Origin: Saccharicrinis sp963677345
Lineage (GTDB): Bacteria > Bacteroidota > Bacteroidia > Bacteroidales > Marinilabiliaceae
NCBI GenBank assembly: GCA_963677345.2
Contig: CAXXLC010000012.1
Location: forward strand, 338,476-402,475
Length of the DNA: 64,000 bases
Direction: 5' to 3'
Part shown: positions 37,175-46,100 of the stretch, one piece after another
Position numbering within the stretch: position 1 is the first letter of the stretch
Layout: every line of letters starts with the position of its first letter
Notes under the pieces: generated by a model
The model's database searches: none
Told to the model about the DNA's origin: nothing
The model's input: only the letters and a program-made list of their open reading frames with translations
Program-made: the position numbers and the translations under genes

Positions 37175-37713
37175 TGTTTGAAAACACAAGATTAATAAGG
37201 TTAACTTCTGATTTCGATATAAAGCCTTTTGATTGTGGAGATTCCGACTTAAATGATTTTTTAATAAACGACTCTAAGAAATATCTGAAAGAGTTATTGG
37301 CTGTTACATATGTGATTGAGAATAATTTAGACACAATTGCATTTTTTAGTCTCCTGAATGATAAGATTACTATTGATGATTCTGATTCAAAATCACAATG
37401 GAGAAAATTAATTAGGGACAGATTGCCATATGGTAAACAATTTAGTAGTTATCCGGCAATGAAAATAGGAAGATTAGGTGTATCCGAGAAACATCAAGGA
37501 GAAGGTTGGGGAGCTATGATTTTAGATTACATAAAAGAGTTATTTATTTCAAATAATAGGACTGGTTGTCGTTATATAACAATTGATGCTTATCGAGAGG
37601 CATTAGCATTTTATGAAAAAAATGATTTTCTATATTTAACTAAGTCTGATTCTGAGTCAGATACCAGACTTATGTATTTTGACTTAATGAGATTAGGGAT
37701 AAGAGACAATTAG
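37174..37713 (+). CDS. GNAT-family acetyltransferase toxin
   Basis: This 179-residue GCN5-related acetyltransferase has a C-G-D-S-D-L-N-D-F-L segment (residues about 21-30), the hallmark of TacT/AtaT-like toxins. Its acetyl-CoA loop is GVSEKHQGEGWG (about 108-119), a slight variant of Q/R-x-x-G-x-G, and CRYITIDAYREALAFYEKNDF is the C-terminal strand-helix. Related toxins acetylate the amino acid on charged tRNA and stop translation. It is paired with the 52-residue antitoxin and surrounded by repeats on both sides. Confidence 0.82.
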   Translation: MFENTRLIRLTSDFDIKPFDCGDSDLNDFLINDSKKYLKELLAVTYVIENNLDTIAFFSLLNDKITIDDSDSKSQWRKLIRDRLPYGKQFSSYPAMKIGRLGVSEKHQGEGWGAMILDYIKELFISNNRTGCRYITIDAYREALAFYEKNDFLYLTKSDSESDTRLMYFDLMRLGIRDN

Positions 37714-38710
37714 ATAATAATGACAATCAAGAATTAAAAATGAACACAGAGTACTGAGGCACTGAGTTTTTTGTGAAATTTATTTCTATATGATTGAAAT
37801 GCAACATTTAATATATCCTGTGAAACATCATCTAATTTTCGGAAATTGATACGAATTATTATTATACTAATTGTACTAATTATTATGAATGCGAATTTAA
37901 ATGAAACGACGAAGGTGTTCAACAATACCATATAATATTAAATTACATTGTTAATTAACACGAATTGGTATTTGCTGCGCAAATGTTGCAACCTGAAACA
38001 CTATGACCTAAGAACTAGGAACTAAGAGCTTTCTTCTGCTACATCTGTCAGTTAATAACCTAATGACTTATTGACCTAATAATAGTACCCTTCCATAAGA
38101 ATATATGCAGCTGGAAACCGGCACTTTCAACTTTCAACTTTTAACTTTCAACTACTTTCTTTCTCGCAAAGCCCGCAAAACCGGAAATAACTTTTAAAAT
38201 AATGATTCAAACTCCTTAAAGCTAAGATCGCAAAGACAAATCCTTACGGATTTTAGTTTTCATTCTGAAATTTTGTTTACTCTGCGAGCGAATCTTTAAT
38301 CAATGCAACAATTCAACAACTCGACGATTTAACAACTTAATAATAGTCAGTAAATTATTTATTGCTGCGCAATGTTTTTCTGTCAACGAATTAACGCTAA
38401 TTAAAACGAATTATTTTATCCGCTAATTTCACTAATTATCACGAATTATTTTAACAACGAATAAATATGAATTACAGCTAAACGACGAAGGAGTTCAACA
38501 ATACCATATAATATTAAATTACATTGTTAATTAACACGAATTGTTATTTGCTGCGCAAATGTTGCCACCTGAAATATTGTTGCCTAAGAGCTTAAAGCTA
38601 AGAACTAAGTATAGTACCACTCTTTAGAATATATGCATCAGAAAACCTGAACTTTCAACTTTCAACTTTTGACTAGGAACTAAGAGCTAATAATAGAACA
38701 ACTCTTTAGC

Positions 38711-39130
38711 ACAGGAGCCCCGGCATCAGCTGGTGAGCCATAAAACAAGGAAATTTAGATTAAAAAAATCGGTGCTGTTTGAAGCCCGTAGGAACGAAGG
38801 GCAAGTTCAGCGATTTTAATCTAAATGACGTAGTTTTTATGAGCTCGCAAGGTGCAGCCGGCGGACTTTTTGCCTACTTTTTTGACTGTAGCAAAAAGTA
38901 GGAGCCATTGCGGCTTGAGCAAGAAGTATAAATCTTTAGATAGGATATAACGCCATAATAGTCATCAAATTATTATTGCCTCACAATGGGTTGATCCGCT
39001 AAACGATGGTTCAATAATACCTTAAAAAGCAAATACATAATTATTAATTACACTAATTGCTCCAATTAGGATTGCTTTGCAATGTTTTTACTGTCATCTA
39101 ATTAACGCAAATTATCACGAATTATTATGA
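38711..39130. repeat. Structured repeat, copy 2 with long flank
   Basis: This holds the same inverted pairs as 36199-36455. It is identical over about 420 bases to 41870-42289 (offset 3159), including the tail TTGCCTCACAATGGGTTGAT that is absent from copy 1. Confidence 0.85.
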
Positions 39131-39287
39131 ATGCGAATAGTATCCAAACGACGAAGGAGTACAACAATACCATATAATGTCAAGTTACATTGTTAATTAC
39201 AGCTAATTTCACGAATTGTTATTTGCTGCGCAAATGTTGCAACCTGAAACAATATGGGCTAAGGGCTAAGAGCTAGGAGCTAGGAAC

Positions 39288-39680
39288 TAGGAGCTAATAA
39301 TAGTTGCCCCACGTGAGGATATATACAGCAGAAAAACTGGACTTTCAACTTTCAACTTTTGACTTCTATTTTTCTCGCAAAGCCCGCAAAACCGGAAATA
39401 ACTTTTAAAATAAAGATTTAAACTCCTTAAAGCTAAGGACGCAAAGACAAATCCTTACGGATTTTGGTTTTCATTCTGAAATTTTGTTTACTCTGCGAGC
39501 GAATCTTTAATCAATGCAACAATTCAACAACTCGACAAATTAACAACTCGACAGCTAATTCATCCTTAATCTTTAATCATTAATCAACTCGACGATTTAA
39601 CAACTTAATAATAGTCAGTAAATTATTTATTGCTGCGCAATGTTTTTCTGTCAACGAATTAACGCTAATTAAAACGAATT
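39288..39680. repeat. Direct repeat flanking YefM/YoeB, left copy
   Basis: This is about 393 bases matching 40692-41084 at an offset of 1404. It includes GTTGCCCCACGTGAGGATA, the CTCGCA...TGCGAG unit and TTTATTGCTGCGCAATG. Confidence 0.88.
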
Positions 39681-39954
39681 GGTATTTGCTACGCAAATGG
39701 TGCAACCTGAAACTATATGGGCTAAGAGCTAGGAACTAGGAACTAGGAACTAAGTACTTTCTTCTGCTACATCTGTAAGTTAATAACCTAACGACCTATT
39801 GATCTATTAACCTATTGATCTATTAACCTATTGACCTAATAATAGTACCACTCGTAAAAATATATGCAGTGGGAAACCACGACTTTTGACTTTTGACTAC
39901 GAGCTAAGAATAATACCACTATTAAACAATCTCAAAATATAACATCTTACATTA

Positions 39955-39974
39955 TTGTACAAACAATTGTACAA
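39955..39974 (+). promoter_or_regulatory. Operator with paired TGTACA palindromes for yefM-yoeB
   Basis: Two TTGTACAA palindromes (39955-39962 and 39967-39974) have centres 12 bases apart. In E. coli the YefM-YoeB operator is also two palindromes with TGTACA cores at 12-base spacing, so this is a strong match to known autoregulation. The second palindrome overlaps the -33 region of the promoter. Confidence 0.8.
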
Positions 39975-39989
39975 TGAGACTTTAATTTG

Positions 39990-39997
39990 TATATTTG
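39990..39997 (+). promoter_or_regulatory. -7 box for yefM-yoeB
   Basis: TATATTTG is a full TAnnTTTG match. The -33 position 20 bases upstream reads ATTG (39966-39969), within the operator. The start codon of yefM is 24 bases downstream. Confidence 0.65.
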
Positions 39998-40021
39998 TTA
40001 TATAAATTAAATGAATAAGAA

Positions 40022-40276
40022 ATGGAAATAACAACCTATTCAAATTTTAGACAAAACTTAAAGAGTCATTTGGATTCAATTCTAAAAACTCATGCACCTT
40101 TATTTGTTAAACGATCAAAAGGTGAAGATGTTGTGGTTATGTCAATGTCTGATTATGAAGGAATGCAAGAAACATTACACCTATTAACCAGCCCTAATAA
40201 TGCAGTTCGTATCAACTCAGCGCTTAAGTCCTACAACGAAGGTAAAGGGGAAGAACATGAATTAATTGAAGATTAA
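40022..40276 (+). CDS. yefM: YefM/Phd-family antitoxin
   Basis: This 84-residue antitoxin begins MEITTYSNFRQNLKSHLDSI and has the DNA-binding/dimer region VVVMSMSDYEGMQETLHLL (about residues 37-55), with an acidic C-terminal toxin-binding tail (EGKGEEHELIED). It should neutralise the YoeB toxin encoded next and repress the operon through the two TGTACA palindromes upstream. Unlike the common overlapping arrangement, 93 bases separate it from the toxin gene; a 23-codon open stretch (40282-40353) lies in that gap. Confidence 0.92.
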   Translation: MEITTYSNFRQNLKSHLDSILKTHAPLFVKRSKGEDVVVMSMSDYEGMQETLHLLTSPNNAVRINSALKSYNEGKGEEHELIED

Positions 40277-40369
40277 ATTCTATGAAACGACCATACAAAA
40301 TAATCTCTATAGGAAAGGCATTAAAGACGAGTTCTATCGAATTCCTCTGGAAATAATAATTATAATGAG

Positions 40370-40624
40370 ATGAAAATAGTTTGGATGCCCGAAGCTTGGG
40401 AGGATTATCTTTATTGGCAAACAAAAGACAAAAAAACACTCAAAAGAATCAATATTCTTATAAAAGAATGTCAACGAACACCTGTTGTTGGCACCGGTAA
40501 ACCAGAAGCTTTAAAGAATAACCTTACTGGTTGGTGGTCGAGAAGAATTAATCATTTTGATAGATTAGTGTATAAAGTTGAGAATAATACTTTATATATA
40601 CTTCAATGTCGTTACCACTATTAA
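40370..40624 (+). CDS. yoeB: YoeB-family mRNA interferase toxin
   Basis: This 84-residue ribosome-dependent RNase has WEDYLYWQTKDKKTLKRIN, PEALKNNLTGWWSRRINHFDRLVY (start about residue 45, with the catalytic Glu and Arg) and the invariant C-terminus CRYHY with His83 and Tyr84. The length and end match E. coli YoeB exactly, so the protein looks active. It is placed after yefM, and the pair is bracketed by ~393-bp direct repeats. Confidence 0.93.
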   Translation: MKIVWMPEAWEDYLYWQTKDKKTLKRINILIKECQRTPVVGTGKPEALKNNLTGWWSRRINHFDRLVYKVENNTLYILQCRYHY

Positions 40625-40691
40625 GAAAGTCATACAGAACGCAAATTTTGCAACTTGAAATATTATGGCCTAACGCCTAAGACCTAAGAAC

Positions 40692-41084
40692 TAGGAGCTA
40701 ATAATAGTTGCCCCACGTGAGGATATATACAGCAGAAAAACTGGACTTTCAACTTTCAACTTTTGACTTCTATTTTTCTCGCAAAGCCCGCAAAACCGGA
40801 AATAACTTTTAAAATAAAGATTTAAACTCCTTAAAGCTAAGGACGCAAAGACAAATCCTTACGGATTTTGGTTTTCATTCTGAAATTTTGTTTACTCTGC
40901 GAGCGAATCTTTAATCAATGCAACAATTCAACAACTCGACAAATTAACAACTCGACAGCTAATTCATCCTTAATCTTTAATCATTAATCAACTCGACGAT
41001 TTAACAACTTAATAATAGTCAGTAAATTATTTATTGCTGCGCAATGTTTTTCTGTCAACGAATTAACGCTAATTAAAACGAATT
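40692..41084. repeat. Direct repeat flanking YefM/YoeB, right copy
   Basis: This is the second copy of 39288-39680, beginning 68 bases after the yoeB stop. To the right it runs on into sequence matching 38345-38530, so the junction is mosaic. Confidence 0.88.
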
Positions 41085-41282
41085 ATTTTATCCGCTAATT
41101 TCACTAATTATCACGAATTATTTTAACAACGAATAAATATGAATTACAGCTAAACGACGAAGGAGTTCAACAATACCTTATAATATTAAATTACATTGTT
41201 AATTATAACGAATTTCACGAATGATTATTTGCTGCGCAAATTGTTGCAACCTGAAATACTATGTCCTAACGCCTAATCAATT

Positions 41283-41334
41283 CAAGCCCCCTCTAACTCC
41301 CCCAATTAGGGGAGAACTGATTTACAGCACGCTT
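41283..41334 (-). repeat. C-rich palindromic element
   Basis: The plus strand reads AAGCCCCCTCTAACTCCCCC, AATTA, GGGGAGAACTGATTTACAGC and then ACGCT. The full end GTGCTGTAAATCAG (minus-strand sense) matches the wza-adjacent copy. Confidence 0.88.
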
Positions 41335-41415
41335 AATTGTTGCCTTTGGAAGAGAAACATTTTAATTTAACAGTATTACAACACTTAGATTCCTTCTCTC
41401 GAAAGACAAAATATT

Positions 41416-41492
41416 TTCCCCCTGACAAAATTTCCCCTCCTTTTTAAGGAGGGGTGGCAGATAGGAGGCACGAGTATCTGGCGGGGTGGTTT
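41416..41492. repeat. Second-type palindromic element
   Basis: A perfect inverted repeat CCCCTCCTT, TTT, AAGGAGGGG (41434-41454) is followed by GGTGGCAGATAGGAGGC and GGCGGGGTGGTTTA. It is related in style to, but distinct from, the CCCCCTCTAACTCC family. Confidence 0.75.
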
Positions 41493-41583
41493 AGACCTTA
41501 TTCAGACATTTTTTGGGCTGATGATCTGAAATAAATTAGAACTTTGTGTAAGAATCGAGAAAAAAAAATTGTATGTTGAGTTT

Positions 41584-41652
41584 TAAACCACCTCCCCCTC
41601 ATACTTCGGGTACTCCTCCTTTGGAAGGAGGAGAAATGATTTATAGCACGCT
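41584..41652 (-). repeat. Palindromic element with CTCCTCCTT arms
   Basis: It begins AAACCACCTCCCCCTC, then CTCCTCCTTTGGAAGGAGGAG, then AAATGATTTATAGCACGCT. The last part matches the terminal GTGCTGTAAATCAG of the other elements (inverse sense). Confidence 0.75.
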
Positions 41653-41869
41653 TAATTGTTTCAACCTGAAACAATATGGGCTAAGAGCTAGGAACTAGGA
41701 ACTAAGTACTAAGTACTTTCTTCGCCTACATTTGTCAGTTAATAACCTATTGACCTATTAACCTATTGACCTAATAATAGTACCACTCTTTAGAATATAT
41801 GCATCAGAAAACCTGAACTTTCAACTTTTGACAAGGAACTAAGAGCTAATAATAGAACAACTCTTTAGC

Positions 41870-42289
41870 ACAGGAGCCCCGGCATCAGCTGGTGAGCCAT
41901 AAAACAAGGAAATTTAGATTAAAAAAATCGGTGCTGTTTGAAGCCCGTAGGAACGAAGGGCAAGTTCAGCGATTTTAATCTAAATGACGTAGTTTTTATG
42001 AGTTCGCAAGGTGCAGCCGGCGGACTTTTTGCCTACTTTTTTGACTGTAGCAAAAAGTAGGAGCCATTGCGGCTTGAGCAAGAAGTATAAATCTTTAGAT
42101 AGGATATAACGCCATAATAGTCATCAAATTATTATTGCCTCACAATGGGTTGATCCGCTAAACGATGGTTCAATAATACCTTAAAAAGCAAATACATAAT
42201 TATTAATTACACTAATTGCTCCAATTAGGATTGCTTTGCAATGTTTTTACTGTCATCTAATTAACGCAAATTATCACGAATTATTTTGA
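41870..42289. repeat. Structured repeat, copy 3 with long flank
   Basis: Identical or nearly so to 38711-39130, including both inverted pairs and the ~170-base 3' flank. Confidence 0.85.
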
Positions 42290-42435
42290 ATGCGAATTGC
42301 AACGAAACGACGAAGGAGTTCAACAATACCATATAATGTCAAGTTACATTGTTAATTACAGCTAATTATCACGAATGATTATTTGCTGCGCAAATGTTGC
42401 AACCTGAAATATTATGGCCTAACGCCTAATCAATT

Positions 42436-42482
42436 CAAGCCCCCTCTAACTCCCCCGATTGGGGGAGAAGCTGATTTACAGC
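42436..42482 (-). repeat. C-rich palindromic element
   Basis: It reads AAGCCCCCTCTAACTCCCCC, GATT, GGGGGAGAAGCTGATTTACA and then GC. This copy has the most symmetric stem of the family in this window. Confidence 0.88.
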
Positions 42483-43007
42483 TTGGTATTTTCTTTTGCA
42501 AAAGGAGTTAAAAAGATGCCAACTGAAGACTGCAGTAAACAAGTGAATATAGGGTAAATGAAAAGGTATGAGTTACAAACTCGCACCAGCATCAGCAACC
42601 TGAAATATTATGGCCTAACGCCCTTAACGATTCATCAACTCAACGAATTAACAACTCGACAGCCAATTCATCCTTAATCCCTAATCTTTAATCACTAATC
42701 AACTCATCAAATCAACAACTCGACAGCTAATTATCACGAATTGGTATTTGCTGCGCAAATTGTTGCAACCTGAAATACTATGGCATAATGCCTAGGAGCT
42801 AAGAACTAAGAACCAGGAACTAGCAACTAAGAACTTTCTTCGCCTACATCTGACAGTTAATAACCTACTGACCTACTGACCTAATAATCTAACTAACAAC
42901 TAACTTGAAGGCTATTTATTGCTTCGTAAATTTTGTAGTTTGAATCGGAGGAGTTAGAGAGGGCTTTTCTTTTGTACTTTTTTGTTGGCATTCAAATTTT
43001 GAACTAT

Positions 43008-43015
43008 TATATTTG
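43008..43015 (+). promoter_or_regulatory. Candidate promoter -7 box for ileS
   Basis: TATATTTG matches TAnnTTTG. A TTTG lies 23 bases upstream at 42981-42984, slightly longer than the usual 19-21. It would give a leader of about 110 bases before the ileS ATG; no T-box-like specifier structure was recognised in it. Confidence 0.55.
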
Positions 43016-43135
43016 TACACTTTTTTTAGGTTAGGTATACGAAAGTATATCTTAACTTATTGTAATTCAGCATTTAGTTTGAATTTGTGGTGAATTGTAA
43101 GTTGTAATTGTATTGATACAAGATTTATATATATA

Positions 43136-46100
43136 ATGAGTGCTAAGTTCAAAGAATACAAAGGGTTAGATCTTTCGCAAGTCAATAAAGATGTGTTGAA
43201 AGAGTGGGAGGCTAACCAGACATTTGAAAAAAGTGTAACAACCAGAAAAGGTAATCCAACTTTTGTTTTTTATGAAGGGCCACCTTCAGCAAATGGGATG
43301 CCCGGTATTCACCACGTAATTTCGCGCTCATTAAAAGATATTGTGTGTCGATATAAAACACAACAAGGTTTTGAGGTGAAAAGAAAAGCCGGTTGGGATA
43401 CACACGGACTTCCGGTAGAACTTGGTGTTGAGAAATCACTGGGTATTACTAAAGAAGATATCGGTAAAAAGATTTCAGTAGCAGAATACAATGCTGCGTG
43501 TCGAAAGGATGTAATGAAGTTTACCGGTAAGTGGAAAGATTTGACACACAAAATGGGTTATTGGGTGGATATGGAAAATCCTTATATAACCTATGATAAT
43601 AAATACATAGAGACGCTTTGGTATCTTTTAAAGGAATTATATAATAAAGGTCTTTTATATAAAGGTTTTACCATTCAGCCATATTCGCCTGCCGCAGGTA
43701 CAGGTTTGAGTACTCACGAGTTAAATCAGCCAGGCTGTTATCGCGATGTTAAAGATACTACGTGTACAGCTCAGTTTAAGGTAGTAAAAGATGGTAAGTC
43801 ATCATTTTTATATCAAGGGGTTGAGGATGAGTTGTTCTTTTTAGCGTGGACAACCACACCATGGACATTGCCTTCAAATACAGCTCTTGCTGTTGGTCCG
43901 CAGGTAATATACCAAAAAGTTAAAACATTTAATCCATATTCCGGAAAGCCGGAAGTCGTCATTTTAGCTAAAAATCTGGTTTCAGCCTATTTTAATGCTA
44001 AAAATGCTGAGCTATCTTTTGCTGATTATCAGCCGGGAGATAAGAAAGTTCCGTTTGAAGTAATGGAAGAATTTAAAGGCACAGATTTAGCCGGGGTTAG
44101 TTATGAACAATTGATTCCATGGATTAAGCCTGATGGCGATGCTTTTAAAGTTATCTTAGGAGATTACGTAACTACAGAAGATGGTACAGGTATTGTGCAT
44201 ATTGCGCCTACTTTTGGTGCAGATGATGACAGGGTGGCTAAAGCTGCCGGTATTGCCCCGTTGATTTTAATTGATAAAGACGGAAAGCAAAACCCAATGG
44301 TTGACAAAACAGGGAAGTACTTTTTAATTAAAGATTTAGATCCTGCTTTTGTTAAGGAGTTTGTTAACCTGGATGCCTATATGGAATTTGCAGGTAGATA
44401 TGTCAAGAATGATTATGATGACAAGCTTACTGAAAAAGATGCCTCTTTGGATGTGGATATCTCAGTAATGCTGAAATTAGAGAATAAAGCTTTTAAAGTA
44501 GAAAAGCATACGCACAACTATCCTCACTGTTGGAGGACAGATAAGCCTGTATTGTATTATCCTTTGGATTCTTGGTTTATTAAAACCACTGCAGTGAAAG
44601 ACCGCATGATGGAATTAAATAAAACCATCAACTGGAAGCCTGAATCAACAGGAACAGGTCGTTTTGGAAAGTGGTTAGAGAATTTGGTAGACTGGAATCT
44701 TTCCCGCTCTCGCTACTGGGGAACACCTCTTCCTATATGGAGAACAGAAGATGGTAAAGTTGAGAAGTGTATTGGGTCTGTTGAAGAATTAGTTGCAGAA
44801 ATAGAAAAAGCAATTGCTGCCGGAGTGATGGATAAAAATCCATATGAAGGTTTTGTTGCAGGAGATTATTCAAAAGAAAATTATGATAAGGTTGATCTTC
44901 ACCGTCCTTATGTGGATGATATTGTATTGATTAGTGAAGATGGTGAGAAAATGTTCCGTGAGCCTGACTTAATAGATGTTTGGTTTGATTCAGGAGCGAT
45001 GCCTTATGCACAAATGCATTATCCATTTGAGACGTCAGCCCCATCTATCTTCCCCCAAGGGGAAGGAATAGCCCCATCTATCTTCCCCCAAGGGGAAGGA
45101 AGTGTTTCTGCAAAATATCAGACTGCGAGGAATTCGATGTATGATGTTTTAAAAGAATTGGCAGAGGAGAAAAGGAAAAATCAGACAGAAGCTGAACAGT
45201 TATTATGGGAAGCATTAAGAGGTAAAAAGTTAGAGGGATTTAAATTCAGACGTCAGCATGTAATCGATGAGTTTATTGTTGATTTTGTTTGTTTGAGTAA
45301 AAATCTTGTTGTTGAAGTTGATGGAGGGTACCACAATAAACCTGAAATTAAAGAAGCTGATGAGCTAAGAACTAATATTCTTAATGAATTAGGATATAAA
45401 ATTATAAGGTTTACGAATGAACAGGTTATAGGAGACCTTGAAGTAGTTTTGGAGCAGATCCATAATGAGCTTCAAGCTTCCCCCAATTTGGGGGGATCGA
45501 GGGGGGCTTTAATATTCCCAGCAGACTTTATTGCTGAGGGTGTTGATCAGACTCGTGGGTGGTTCTTTACGCTTCATGCGCTTGGAACGATGCTTTTTGA
45601 TTCTGTAGCCTTTAAGAATATTATCTCGAATGGTTTAGTGCTGGATAAGAACGGTAATAAAATGTCGAAGCGTTTGGGTAATGCTGTTGATCCATTTGAA
45701 ACCATTGAAAAATTTGGTTCAGACCCCTTACGTTGGTATATGATTACCAATGCTCAGCCTTGGGATAACCTTAAATTTGACGAAAATGGAATTGATGAGG
45801 TAAAACGTAAGTTCTTTGGAACACTTTACAATACTTATTCATTCTTTTCTCTATATGCAAATATCGATGGTTTTACCGGTCAGGAAGATCAGGTTGCCAT
45901 TGAAGAAAGACCGGAGATTGATCGTTGGGTCATCTCATTATTGAATACCTTAATTAAGGATGTAACTGAAAGTTTTGAATCTTATGAGCCTACTAAAGCA
46001 GGTAGAGCTATTCAGAATTTTGTTACCGAGAATTTAAGTAACTGGTATGTGCGTTTAAATCGTAAGCGTTTCTGGGGTGGTGAATTTTCAAAAGATAAGC

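Larger units (their letters stand above)
37714..39954. repeat. Dispersed repeat field between the two toxin-antitoxin pairs
   Basis: About 2.2 kb of repeat modules without a gene: GGAGTTCAAC-type cores at 37914, 38490 and 39156, the CTCGCA-bounded unit at 38163 and 39374, and the structured repeat from 38711. The minus-strand open frame 37734-37931 lies in repeat sequence and is not supported. Confidence 0.8.
41085..43007. repeat. Dispersed repeat field upstream of ileS
   Basis: There is no gene in about 1.9 kb. It contains GGAGTTCAAC-type cores at 41162 and 42315, the third structured repeat (41870-42289), and several palindromic elements (41283-41334, 41416-41492, 41584-41652, 42436-42482, and a remnant at 42945-42970). 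Confidence 0.8.

Noticed and set aside
40282..40353. 23-residue gene between yefM and yoeB
   Set aside because: No family pattern or promoter; probably a chance frame in an enlarged spacer.
43016..43135. T-box or other riboswitch in the ileS leader
   Set aside because: The leader is AT-rich, with no specifier-loop or T-box sequence recognised; T-boxes are not expected in Bacteroidota.
45032..45508. Intein in IleRS
   Set aside because: No Cys/Ser/Thr splice junction with a C-terminal His-Asn and no Hedgehog/intein blocks; the inserted domain is DUF559-like only.
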